Below, piece after piece: positions 1-11,306 of a stretch of DNA of 64,000 nucleotides. Both the position numbers and the translations under genes were made by a program. The notes below the pieces were generated by a model. It was not told where the DNA came from and searched no databases. It worked only from the letters and a program-made list of their open reading frames with translations. Positions within the stretch are counted from its first letter, which is position 1. Every line of letters starts with the position of its first letter. Source of the stretch: Sycobia sp. Sy_11 (taxonomy: Eukaryota > Arthropoda > Insecta > Hymenoptera > Epichrysomallidae); contig JACCIC010000169.1 in assembly GCA_018907035.1 (NCBI GenBank), positions 124,001-188,000 of the forward strand, given 5' to 3'.

Positions 1-1750
1 TATCGCTGAACTTCAGTAAATTCAGAATTTGCAAATCAAAATAACTTAGCGTTTCATCGGAACTGATACTACGTGTATACGTAAATTGTTTGAAGACATA
101 TAGATAGGCAATTACCATCCCTTCGAATTGTTTCTGCTACTGAAAGGAACATACCATGGCAAATATTTTGGATAAGTTATCATAGATAATGCGTAGAAAA
201 CTCTGTCTATGCAAGTACAATGAAGAATGACAAGGCTTTGGATATAAAACTCATCAATTCAGTGCACGAAGTTACTACCAGCAACAATTTAACGCTGTTA
301 TATTATTAATGAACATTAATTATGCGATAAGCATCAGCAGATTATTAATTTATTTACATTTATTTAGTGCACACAAGTTGTTTCATGTGGGCACCATTGT
401 CGATCCTACGTATATCCATGGATCAGGTTTCACTGGTAAGTGAAAAAAATATGCGTGTGTATTATTGACCACTAGAGACTCATGAATCACAATTTATGAG
501 AACGAGATATTGGACTTGAATCTCGGCCTTCGCTATACATTTAAGTAGGTATATATTGCTATATATGTTACTTATGCAATCGTTGGTAAAGATTGTTTAT
601 CACACTACCGCTTATTTCTGAACTTGAAAAGAAACCCGTTCATAGACGTTGTCACTAGCTTATGCTTGCGCACATTTCTGTCTCGCGTAAAAAGTGACAA
701 TAAAAAAGTCATCGGTGATTCTTCTCCGGTATCATATGTTACTCACTAAATATCCGGGATTAATAGGATCGTCCATCTTCTGAATGCACACAATCACCGG
801 TCCTCAGCATATTAAAGATTTCTCGCACAATCCACAGAGTTGAAGATATTCCCTAACATTGATCTCATACGCCCGTTTTATCGAATATCCATTAATCCCG
901 AAGTCGTTGAAAAAGCAGCAAATATCGCAGCAGTTTCGCTCTTTACGAGTTGGTAATTATGATGTTCGACTTACCCAAACTTGCCAGTATTTTATTACAC
1001 GCGGATTAGATTTTTTCTATGCCTATATATCCATGAGTTTGTCATCCAGAACCTATCCCTCATCATTCGAAGAATTTAGAGATTTCATTAGTATGGTCCG
1101 CAGCTTATTGTGTATGATCATCTTAATCCGGTAAAATATATTTTTCATATACGTGATATATATCTTCTCGATTATACGTTCAATAGTCACGGCATATCCC
1201 TAATGGTTGAAAGTGTTCGTGCGTTATCAAAATTTTCTCTGCTGGAAACGATTAACAGTTTAGGTAGCCATCTCAGAATGTTTAAGTTTTTTAAATATAC
1301 TTCACACTCTAAAAATTCTGTACCCTTTAAAAGAAATACTTGCACTAAAATAACTCGATAGGATTCAGCAATTTCATATTCTAGTTAGCCGATTTTTAGA
1401 ACGATATTAAGCTAAATACAAATAGAACAACTATTTTCATGCATTGACTTTATTTTTCAACATTTATATCTTTTACTTATAATATAATCTTATGCCTTTT
1501 TTTGTAGCCATATCACTGCACATAAAGGGGATTTGGTGTACGCTCTCTCAACAAACCTTTAAAGGCCGATTGCAATAAAATAACTTTGCGCGCGCGAATA
1601 CACTTGTTTTTATAAAAATACATGCCTGTCTACAAATCTTAGCAAAATATGTCACCTATGAACATGAACTTATACCTACAGTTGTCAATAACATGAAATT
1701 GAACTCGTTAAAAATTGTCTCCAATATCTTTTTTTCTAACGAGTGCACTT
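1..1750. other. Unassigned AT-rich DNA with weak coding-like patches
   Basis: I recognise no gene here. Two overlapping open stretches on the plus strand (859-1134 and 1110-1361) are slightly less AT-rich than their surroundings and could be a decayed exon or transposon remnant, but I see no family motif in them. A donor-like GTAAGTG occurs near 434. If the MED15 paralogue (3361-9383) ever had exons 9-12, this is where they would lie. I find no match here to the residues of exons 9-12 of the complete MED15 gene. Confidence 0.3.
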
Positions 1751-1767
1751 AGCGTTCTGATTTTGGA

Positions 1768-2582
1768 TTTATACGCTTATCAAATAATAATAAAGACAAA
1801 GAACGTTCTGGACATCTGACAAAGTTTGAAGATAGTGAATTGCAAGCATTATTGGAAGAAAATTCAGCTCAAACGCTAAAAGAACTCGCTAATTAGTTAG
1901 GACTCAGTGACAGAGCAGTTGGCAAACGTTTATATGTGATGGGAAAGATTCATAAAGAAGGAAAATGGATGCCACACAATTTGACTGAAAGCGCCATGTA
2001 TTGTCACTGATGATGAAAACTGGATCTACTACATCTACAAGTACGAAAAGTCATGGGTGAACTCAGGCCAACCACCCCCATTGACATCAAAACGGAACAT
2101 GCACGGCCAAAAGGTAATGCTATGCATTTGGTGGGACCATCAGGGTGTGCTGTACTACGAGCTGCTCAAACTGAATGAAACCATCAGTGCCGAGGTATAC
2201 AAACGCCAACTGAATGATTTTTAACAGTAATTGATCGAACATAGATCAGCATTCGCGAGCAATAGGCGCAAAGTCATTCTTTTGCATGACAACGCTTGGC
2301 CACATGTTGCGAAATCCGTCAAAAACACCCTGTTGGAGCTTGAATGGGAAGTGTTGCCGCACCCAACGTACTCGACCGACATAGAGCCTTCTGATTACCT
2401 CCTATTCAGATCAATACAGCACAGCTTTGTGGATACGCACTTCCGACATGTTCAAGAAGTGCGAGAATTTGTGGGTGGTTGGATTGCCTCGAAACCGCCA
2501 CCGTTCTGCCGCCACGTTATCGCCATATTACCAGAAAGATGGGAAAAAATGGTAGAAAATTACGGAAAATATTTTGATTAAG
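1768..2582 (+). pseudogene. Mariner transposase pseudogene (D,D34D type)
   Basis: The translation aligns by eye along its length with the intact mariner at 30323-31366. It has a DKERSG-like segment after the first helix-turn-helix, a second HTH with a TAG stop near 1894, a decayed WMPHNL motif (standard WVPHEL), TDDENWI around the first catalytic Asp, HDNAWPHV with the second, and YSTDIEPSDY with the third. Spacing between the last two Asp residues is 34. The N-terminal HTH is missing. A stretch between the WVPHEL region and the first Asp is deleted (about 1990-2015), and there are further stops near 2010 and 2222. The C-terminal third (2231-2582) is open and ends in the usual WEKMVENYGKYFD-type tail. 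It cannot be active. The sequence from about 2620 to 2660 may be the 3' terminal repeat. Confidence 0.85.
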
Positions 2583-2855
2583 CCAACGTGTATCCATTTT
2601 ATCATAAATGTCCTTTTTCCATTAAAAAAAGGTCGGAAACTACGTTCGCCTCATAATAGAACAATAAATTATCTACATTATTTAAAACTGGTCTTTCAAA
2701 AAAACTGAATAAAAAATTTTACTCCAAAATGAATTGTTCGACTGTAGGTTTTATGACCCTTTCATTTATATCTTAAAAAATAAAAGGTTAGATACGTGTA
2801 AGCTATAATCTGGAATCGCAACTTGCTTGCAAGTGTCCATAACTCCACTCATTTT

Positions 2856-3059
2856 TTTTTCTTATGTTATTTAACGTCGCCCTATTTATGCTTCCAAATA
2901 TCGGTGCTAATCAGCGGCGGAGGTCTACGATGTATTTGTAAACAAAGTACATGTAAATTATTACAGAGGTGCCTGTGTGAATCGGCCGAGACCAGGATTC
3001 GAACTCGGATCACCAAGTTACTAGTCCTTCGCTCTGGCGATCGAGCCATCGTAGGCCTC
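2856..3059 (-). mobile_element. tRNA-derived SINE with 16-bp target duplications
   Basis: Read on the minus strand this is a classic tRNA-headed SINE. A pol III A box (TGGCTCGATCGCCAG) lies at 3048-3034 and a B box (GAGTTCGAATCC) at 3006-2995. An unrelated body follows, containing GTTTACAAATACATCGTAGA, then a tail with GGAAGCATAAATA and a final A-rich run. The 16-bp sequence taactccactcatttt occurs immediately on both sides (2840-2855 and 3060-3075), which is a perfect target-site duplication. A second, more diverged copy is at 16465-16645. The A-rich end faces left, so the minus orientation is secure. Any plus-strand open frame across it is accidental. Confidence 0.9.
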
Positions 3060-3075
3060 TAACTCCACTCATTTT

Positions 3076-3360
3076 AGGTGATGAATACTGCGCGTTCGCG
3101 AAATAAAACATAAATAACTTTTTGTAATTTATTATTAATTTTCTAATAAAATCTATGCTATGTTACTCTATCAGAATATCTACATTATCAGAATTATATT
3201 CAGCCAAAATTTAATTGGAGTCAAATAGTTAATAATAAAAATAAATAAACAAATAAATAATATATGTATATATTATTTATTTATATATAGTATAATTTGT
3301 ATCTTAATGTATTCAAATTCATTACAATTATTTTCAATAAGATAGTATAATAAAGTTTAT
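3076..3360. other. AT-rich spacer beyond the MED15 paralogue
   Basis: Very AT-rich sequence, including TTTATT repeats and (TATA)n-like stretches, with no open frame of interest. It directly follows exon 8 of the MED15 paralogue on the minus strand. Two overlapping AATAAA hexamers (minus strand, 3365-3356) sit at its boundary. Confidence 0.5.
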
Positions 3361-6300
3361 TTATTTACCTAAAGAACGTGGTCCTCCTAAAATAGAATGC
3401 TGTGGATTTGGTGAAGGGGCTAGAACTGGCGATGGTACCATTTGATTGCTTTAAATGAAGAAATTTAAGTATTTAATTGTTTTCCGTTATTGTCAGATTC
3501 TAAAATTATTTATGTAAACGTTTACCTCGATGGAGTAACAATTCCAACAGGACTGGAAACAGACGGCGAAGGACTTTTATTTAAAAACTGATTGGTCGTA
3601 AGATTTCTCTGTCCTGCATAGCCAGCATTTAACATTTCAACAGGCTGTCAAATAATACTCATTTGATATAAAATACAGGTAAATTGTTATTTGTTGATTT
3701 TACTGTTAATATAATTATTCTAACGGTTTTTTGAATCACAGTTTCATAAGCTACACGAATTTTAATAATATGACGCCATTTTATTTAGAATAACAAAAAA
3801 AAACATTATATATCACCAATATTCGAAGCCTGTGCGTGTATTCAGAAATTACGCAAAAATTTAATATTAAAATCACTAATTTATAGCCAACGATTACAAT
3901 GATAATTAAAACTTACAAATATATAGTTATATTACGTTACCTTCTTTAGATCGGTCATATGTTCAAGTTAAGTGAAATATTCATTAAAATAAATAAACAA
4001 AAAGAAATCATTTTCTTTTATTTGCGATGAACTACAAAACGTTTGTTATGTAGTTTAAGGACGCCCTTGAGCGACTCTGTTAAAGATGACTCCAAATACC
4101 TTAAACTATAGATATTATTTTTATTTTAAAAAACAAACCATGAACTATTATAAAATAAAATAACATTTTTCTAAAAATTAAGACGCACATGCACACGTAC
4201 AAGCATGCGCGCGTAAATAGGTGACATATAGCTGAAACACCTCACTCTTGTACATTGCTGCGCGGAGAAGATTGGCTAAAAATAAAGTACGTTTGCAAAC
4301 CAAAGCCTAGGAAAAGAAATCTAGAATAAAATGATTGATATGCAATATGGCTTAAGGGAAAAAATAGCCGAAGATGTTATTTGGTTATACAATCAATTCC
4401 CGCCATTGCTTCCAATTGGGCAAAGGCTCTGATGATCGTAGTTGTGACTTTTTGGATTTTAGGAAGACCCAAGTTTATGAAATAATTACTGAAGTTGGTT
4501 ACTCGGCCTGTGATACTAAAGAAGAAGAACCTTTATAAAGTGAGAATGTAAAGTGTAAAGCAAAGATTAAAGCAGCCAAGGGAAAGTGAGGAGCTTATAC
4601 ATAAGGTGAATCCGAGAAACTTACATACATCTATTAGTCCAATGGTCCTTAAAGAAGTGGTTTATCACTTATGAATGATGAAGAAAGACCGATTGATATT
4701 CATTCCGTTACTGCGGTTGATGATGAAACGGAGTCGGATGTGACGATAGACGAGATAAAAAGAGCTACTTAGAAGATTTTCATTCGGAAATTACCAGGTG
4801 TTGATCGTATACCTGGACAAGCCGTGGAATCTGCTACACCGATTTTCTTATATCTTTCTCATATCTTCGTGGAAGATATGAGAAAGGAACGAATTTTTGC
4901 GACCCAATGAAAAGCACAGAGATTGATTCTTCTTGCTAAAGGGAAGAAACCATCGCATATTCTATCCTCATATCCACCTCTTTATATGTTCAAGTAGAAT
5001 ATTTGAAGGAATCATTAATTCTAGACTAGGGGCTGACATACTACTGTATACAAATATGAGGAAGACTTTTCAATTCAAACTTCCCGGGCTTATCGATCAG
5101 GACAAATATTTTTATTTTTAAGTTGGTAGTACTGTCAGAGATATCTCTGCCAAATTTCACGCAATTATCTTTATTTGTCATATAGTTACACTTGCGTTTT
5201 GTGAACAAAGAAAAGTTGTCTCTTCGTTTTTATAATGTCTGAAATTATTCAACAAAGAAGTAGCATTAAATTTTGTGGGCGAAATGAAGTATCAGCCGTC
5301 GAAATGTTTAGAATGTTGCAGAAGGCCTTTATTGAGAAGTCAATGTCAAGAGAAAGTGTTCTTGATTGGCACAAATTATTCAAAGAAAATCGAGAACGCG
5401 TTGAAGACGAAACACATCAAAGACGACCAAGAACATCTACTGATGGGCTACACGTTGACAAAATCAAAGAATTGGTTCTGCAAAATCGTCGAATGACTAC
5501 TAGAGCAGTTGCTGATATTGTTGGAATTTCAAATGGGTCAGTCAACACCATCTTGAAAGACATTTTGTGCCTGAAAAGAGCTAAATTGATGCCAAAATCA
5601 TTCAATTTTTTGGATAAACAACATCGCATAGAGGGCTGTGGAACGATGCTTTCGGACTATCAGGACAAGATGGAACGTATAATAACTAGAGATGATACTT
5701 GGGTCTACACTTACGATCCAGAAACAACCGATCAATCGAGCTAATATCGTGCCAAAGGAGAGCGGAAACCGAAAAACTCACGCCCAAGTCGCTCAAAAAT
5801 CAAGGTTATGCTCACTGTTTTTTTCGATTATCGTGGTGTGGTACATAATGAATTCCTTCCAACCGGCCAAACGGTTAACAAAGAATATTATTTGAGTGTT
5901 ATGCGTCGTTTGCATGAAGTTATTCGACTCAAAAGGCCACATTTATGGAAAGACAACTCTTGGTTTTTGCATCACGATAAAGCAACAGCTCACACTGGAT
6001 TGTTTTTATGTGGACATTTCACCAAAAATTCGACTAATATCGTTCCGCAACCATCGTACTCGCCTGGTTTAGCACCGTGTGACTTCTGGCTGTTCAGCAA
6101 ACTAAAAAACCACTTCGGGGACATAGTTTTGATTCGATTGAAAAAATAAAAGTCGAATCGAAGTAGGAACTGATTGCCATTTCGGAATACGAGTATAAAA
6201 AATGTTTTGAAAATTGGAAAAAGCAGTGTCATAGTTGCATTGCATCCGGAGCGGGGGATTATTTTGAGGGGGGTGAAACAGATTTAGAAGAATAAATAAA

Positions 6301-6800
6301 GATTTCAAAAACAGTGGGACGAAGCATGATTTTGCAACTTACGCTTATTAAATTCGCAATAACTCAAATCGTAATAAATATTTTTGGACTTTAAAAAATC
6401 AAACTTGTATCTAGAAAAATTTTTAACAAATTTATAGTTTTAATTTATTTTCTAATGTGTTGTCTTTTCAACAGCTTTTTAAACAATTAAATTGTTAATA
6501 ACAATTTATAAAACATTCTATCGACATTTCTATATATTTATATAGACCATTCTATAGACATGGTTATAAATCAATCTTAAGGTTGTTATGCATTCAGTTT
6601 AAAAGCTAAACGAGTTTGTATGCCTTTTCAAAAAAATATGAGCACATCAAAGAGTTTTTTAAATATTTTGGTTTCCTAAATATAAAATTTAATGCATAAA
6701 TCAATTGTCTAAAAGGTTATAGAAACTAGACAATAAATAAGAAAAAATATTCAAAGTTTTACTAGCTTCAAAAATTAAAAGCTTGCTATATGTATATATG

Positions 6801-6852
<52 letters not shown>

Positions 6853-8612
6853 TGAATAAATTATAATAAGGTTGCAATCATAAAATAAAATAATTTATAT
6901 ATTATGGCTGTTCCTCAAAATAATTAATTGGAAAAATTAAGTTAAAAATAAGTATTTGGAAAAATTTTTATTAATTTTTTTAATTATGTAAATTGATATT
7001 TAACATGGTCGTTTTCTAAAATTCCACATAGTTTCTCTACAGCATGAAAGTACATTGGAGGACTGAAAGTTTTTTTAATTTTCCTTTAAGAAATAGTTTA
7101 TAATGAAATACTTTATTTAAATGTTTCTTATTCAACCTATATAGATTTAATTTAATATTATTTGGGCCTTAGAATAAACATAGCTTAAAATCAATATTGC
7201 CTTGCTAAGGTCATCGATAAGAAACTCTGGTAACCTTTGCCTTTGTTTAAATTCTTAACCAATTTGATATTTCATAAATATTTAAGTAGATTATTTACAG
7301 CTGTATAAAAATATATATTATGAAGACTTTGATCTAAGTTATAGAAAAATAATATGAAATTAATTTTCTCTGATTAAAACCAGTTATTATATTATTCATA
7401 AAGAAATTACCATTTATGAATAAATAAAAAAAAAAAATGAAAATGCATGAAACAACTCTAAAATATTTAAAAATGTTTAATAAGTTACAGAATATTGTAT
7501 GAAAAGCATGGATTTCAAAATAATATATTAAAATGACTGATTTCTCTCAAATTAAATAATAAACATTACCTTACGTTGTATTTGGCTAAGATGTTGTGAC
7601 ATCTGGTTAGCATTTATTTGATTAATATGTTGTTGCGAAGGTGAATGCTGTAGCTGTATTGTACTCTGAACTCCAGAATTCATCGAACTTCCTAGTTGAT
7701 GACTATTGATTTGATTTGCCATCTGATTCTAAAGATTTTTCTTTTTAAATTTACTTATTTAAAAATTATTTTAAAATATTATTCATAACAATAATGCACA
7801 ATATATTTTGCATGTTATAGATTTCATTTAATTGAGATTTTCTATAATATCGAATATATAATTTATATTATTATAATAGAAAATCTATTCTGAAATATTA
7901 TTTCTTTAGATTTAATAATATCCTAATTAAAGGTAATTTGGTTAAAGAATTTGAACCTGCATGACTGGATTGGATCCCATTTGTGGGGCACTAATTTGAT
8001 ACTGTTGACTAGGTATCGAACCATGCTGAGATATATTTCCTTGATTCATTTTATTTATTTGACCCATCATTGAGGTTGCTTGGATTTGAGATATTTGACT
8101 AACACCCACCTGTTGACCTTGTAACATATTCATTCCAGACATTTTATTCTGAATTGCTTGTTGAATATTTATTGATTGTCCTGGACGTTGACTTAAACTT
8201 TGAAGTACTGCGGCATAATTCTTAGTTTAGTAAATTTTATTTTCTATTTTTTTAGTAATAAAATTTTTATTCATCACTATTTTATTTATAAAGCATTTCA
8301 ATTATTACGTTTCTCTTACAGAATGAAATATCAATAAATTAAAACAATACATTTTTCTTATATCTTTATTAAAATAATAAATTAATAAAAATGTTCATAA
8401 AAGTTTTGATTTTTTACTGTACATACTTATAAAATTATTATAAAAGGATAAAAAGCATGCTATATTACATAATGAGAAAAATAATAGTTTACATTATGAC
8501 CAATGAAGAATATTTATTATTTTTAAATTATGCATCTAAATATTAAATAAAATAATACTTATCCTTTGTTTATTAATAATACAATTTTACTCTCTCTCTC
8601 TCTCTCTATATA

Positions 8613-8676
<64 letters not shown>

Positions 8677-9383
8677 TATATAATGATTAACTCAAAATTA
8701 ATATTGTTGTCCTGTACAGGTTTGTTTTAAAAAAAGTTCGAATTATGAATTCTCATTTGATAATAAATAAATTACACTTACAATTTGAAGCAATGCTTCC
8801 ACTTTGTCCCATTTGTTGACCCATATTTTGCTGATTCTGACCTGGAGCTTGTATTCCTATATTATTATTATTACTAATACCTTGATGTGCAAGTAATTGT
8901 AATGCTCCAATTGGATCTGGCATACCTTTTTGTGCTGCATTAATGTTTTTTGTCCCCGATATCATTCCTCCCTCAGTCTTCTTACCATCTATAAAATAAA
9001 AAAAACTATTGTAAAATATTTATAATGTACTATTTATATTAATATAAACATATAAGTGTATTTACTTGTTTTAATGTAAACTAGTAATTTCCCTATATAA
9101 CTCAAATATTCTGCCTAGAAATTAAACAAAATATTACTATATTGTCATTAAATTTATCTAAAAGTTTACCTTAGTCTTTGCTTTGGTATATACATGATTT
9201 TCCATATCTGTAACATTTTTTACCAATGCTATTTGAAATTGTTGAATATACTCCTCACTGCATAATGAATTTATAATGTTTTAAGTATTTTAATATATAG
9301 AACTTAATAAAAAATATTATAACTTACATTTTATGTATCATACTTTGACGAAATGCAGGAGTTCTCCAGTCTTCTAAAGACAT
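3361..9383 (-). CDS. Truncated MED15 paralogue: KIX and Q/M-rich part, exons 1-8
   Basis: This is a tandem, same-strand duplicate of the MED15 gene at 42560-38246. Exons on the minus strand: 9383-9328, 9257-9170, 9114-9066, 8988-8782, 8207-7957, 7728-7570, 3644-3526, 3448-3369. Every exon has GT/AG borders. Each phase equals that of its counterpart, and every length difference from MED15 is a multiple of three (56 v 65, 49 v 52, 207 v 210, 251 v 293, 159 v 186, 119 v 125 nt). Exons 1-3 encode the KIX domain (WRTPAFRQSM, DMENHV, then AEYLSYIGKL), which binds transcription activators. Exons 4-8 encode the Q/M/N-rich linker with the conserved GMPDPIGALQ. Exons 9-12, which carry the C-terminal domain that anchors MED15 in Mediator, were not found. 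Reading through the exon 8 donor adds Gly-Lys and then TAA (3363-3361), giving 338 residues. The 3.9-kb intron 6 holds a mariner and an RT fragment. Expression is unproven. Confidence 0.75.
4380..5110 (+). pseudogene. Non-LTR retrotransposon fragment (endonuclease/RT remnant)
   Basis: A badly decayed stretch in intron 6 of the MED15 paralogue, on the opposite strand. In broken frames it gives TIDEIKRAT, then KLPGVDRIPGQAVESA, then an FLYLSHIF-like segment, then LILLAKGKKPSH and SYPPLYMF. This matches the order of the RT fingers in R1-clade elements, which have APGxDGIPGE, then LVLLPKGK, then SSYRPLCML, as in the two better-preserved elements of this window (about 12400-12640 and 49560-49760). 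The upstream part, 4380-4500, may be endonuclease remnant. Stops and frame changes throughout make it inert. Confidence 0.6.
5235..6295 (+). pseudogene. Mariner-like transposase pseudogene, near full length
   Basis: About 353 codons belonging to a different mariner lineage from the copies at 1768 and 30323. The ATG at 5235 starts an N-terminal HTH region (RSSIKFCGRNEVSAVEMF) followed by RPRTSTD and a second HTH (RRMTTRAVADIVGIS). Catalytic segments are RDDTWVYTYDPET, HHDKATAHT and YSPGLAPCDFWLF, with exactly 34 residues between the second and third Asp. An in-frame TAA at 5742-5744 replaces a probable Gln codon. A frameshift near 6125 moves the C-terminus into another frame, which has one more stop (about 6163) before the natural end at 6293-6295 (the DYFEGG tail). 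It lies in intron 6 of the MED15 paralogue in opposite orientation and is inactive as it stands. Confidence 0.88.
6296..7569. other. AT-rich intronic DNA with a (CA)n tract
   Basis: The remainder of intron 6 of the MED15 paralogue. It is strongly AT-rich, with a pure (CA)n microsatellite at 6803-6849 and no convincing open frames. The intron 6 donor (AAG|GTAATG) is at its right-hand edge, at 7570. Confidence 0.6.
8591..8672. repeat. Compound (TC)n(TA)n microsatellite
   Basis: A (TC)8 run passes directly into about 32 TA units with one TGTG interruption. It lies in intron 4 of the MED15 paralogue, between exons at 8988-8782 and 8207-7957. Confidence 0.95.
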
Positions 9384-11020
9384 GTTGATGATAGTAAATC
9401 TAATAAAATGAAATATAATTAATTAGAATTAAATTTATAAACGAAAACCAAACTAGCTTTAGAATCTGCAATGAGTTTATATCATAAATTATACAAATGT
9501 CATCAACTAAATTTTTAAAGTGAGCAGACCAAAATTAACATACTGGTTTAGTTGTAAATTTTTCATGCTTAGTGGAATTGCAATTGAATGCTTATTTGTG
9601 ATTATATTACAACCTTTTAATTTGTCAAAAATAAAATTAAAAAAAATTACTATTTTTTATCATATATCAGATAAATTTAATAATAATATAATATTAATGC
9701 TCGATTATAAAAACAAAAAAAGTACACTGATATTTTCATTTTTATGTATTTTTCTATTAATACTCACATATGTTTCAATATGAGGTTGCGATTTAAATAT
9801 AATAATTACCTAAAAATACAATTAAAAAGTATTTATTTTGTTTAAAAATTTATTTCCAACTATCAATGGTTATTGAAGCGGGGATACATAATCGCGATAT
9901 ATGAAATAGAAATCATACTTTTAAGTAAAAAGTTCCTATTTTATGTTTTTTATAAAATTTTAATGTATAAATTTTTAATTTATAAAATTGGACTTTTTAA
10001 GTAATTAAAATAGATACAAGATGAAAAGTTTTTAACATAAACACTAGATTAAATATATAAAACTTGATAAAACTAAGCAATATTTGTAGTTTGTTTTGTA
10101 TAAATCGCACGTGCAGTATCACTATATATATATGAACAAAATATAAATCATAAATTCATATGGTGTCATCATGTTGCCATCATATTGTCATCAAATATCG
10201 GAGGAAGTCCATCAGAGGCCTACATGGAGGCTAAGAAAACTATACGAGACCATAGGATTGTTTTTTGTGGATGGCACAGTGACGGGTAGAAACTCTAGAA
10301 TTCGGATGAAGTCGTAAAAAAGCATACGGCGCGCTATTTAAATTTAATTTTTAAATAAATAATTTTTTCTGTACAATTATCAAAATATATGTTTAATCAA
10401 AGCATCAATATTCAATGATTAATTATTTGAAATGAAATTGAAAATATTCCCTTTTGTATAGAAATTTTATCTATAATAAAAATTATTGGTAAAGGAAACG
10501 TCCATTGAAGTTACGATGGCGCCACTGCATCAAAGCAAAAATGGTAGCCGTGGGTGTTAAGATTGTACAAGGTATTTATGGAGTGAACTAGTTTTTTAAA
10601 TTAAAAAATATGTATCTATACTTAAAATTGTTTTAAATACTGTACTATATTTTATAATTTCATAATAATTACAAAATAGAATAAATGCGATATAATTCTT
10701 TTCTTTACATTTTAGCTAAACACATAATATAATAAAAAAGAAATAAAATAAAAATATTTATTTTTAAAGTAGATTCATATCTTGTAATAATTGTTAAACA
10801 TGTATTTCGTTTAGAAACATAACTATTATTATAGACGTAAATGATTATTTTTTAAACGTATTCAACTTTATGATTTTTCGCCATTTCCATATCACAAAAT
10901 AAATTTTAAAAGTTTCATGTTCAGGTAGATAATGAAAACTTAAATTAAAATTAAATTAAAGTATATTATTAAATTATAATAAATTAAAAATAATATACAA
11001 TTAAATCAATATATATTTAT
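9384..11020. other. AT-rich DNA upstream of the MED15 paralogue
   Basis: The stretch immediately above the ATG at 9383 should hold the promoter and 5' UTR of the paralogue, but I cannot place them. An open stretch at 9520-9783 is pure low-complexity AT-rich sequence and is not credible. A less AT-rich patch at 10160-10330 and another near 10500-10560 are probably old transposon remnants of unknown type. Confidence 0.4.
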
Positions 11021-11272
11021 ACTAATATTAATACACATCAACATAATTAATCAAGAATTATAATGACTGTCAGGCTGTCCTTCATTAATGTCACCCCCTA
11101 GAATAATCTGAAATAAAAATTTTAATTAGCAGAAAAATTGTTTTTATTAGTCAGATTGTACTTTACTAATGAAAATAATTTTTCCAGTCTACGGGAGTGA
11201 TATTAAACAAGGAGAGTCTGACTGTCATTATAATTGTTGATTAATTATATTGATGTGTATTTAGTGTTAATA
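11021..11272. mobile_element. MITE with long terminal inverted repeats
   Basis: The arms 11021-11108 and 11184-11272 are imperfect reverse complements over roughly 85 bp. The left arm contains ataatgactgtcaggctg and the right arm reads back as ataatgacagtcagactc. The 75-bp centre is AT-rich and non-coding. A diverged relative with the same inner motifs (tcaggttgtcc, then catactgttcttg on the reverse strand) lies in a MED15 intron at about 40919-41112. Two copies with matching arms indicate a mobile family and not a chance hairpin. No transposase is encoded and the superfamily is unclear. Confidence 0.7.
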
Positions 11273-11306
11273 TAACACACACATACATACACACACACAC
11301 ACACAC

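Noticed and set aside
2990..3050. Possible tRNA gene
   Set aside because: The A and B boxes belong to a SINE head. The acceptor stem does not pair and the sequence continues into the SINE body with target duplications.
2823..3062. Open frame of 79 codons on the plus strand
   Set aside because: It lies across a minus-strand SINE and its target duplication. The open frame is incidental.
9520..9783. 87-codon open frame upstream of the MED15 paralogue
   Set aside because: Low-complexity AT-rich sequence giving Ile/Leu/Phe/Asn-rich residues, with no homologous feature and no splice context.
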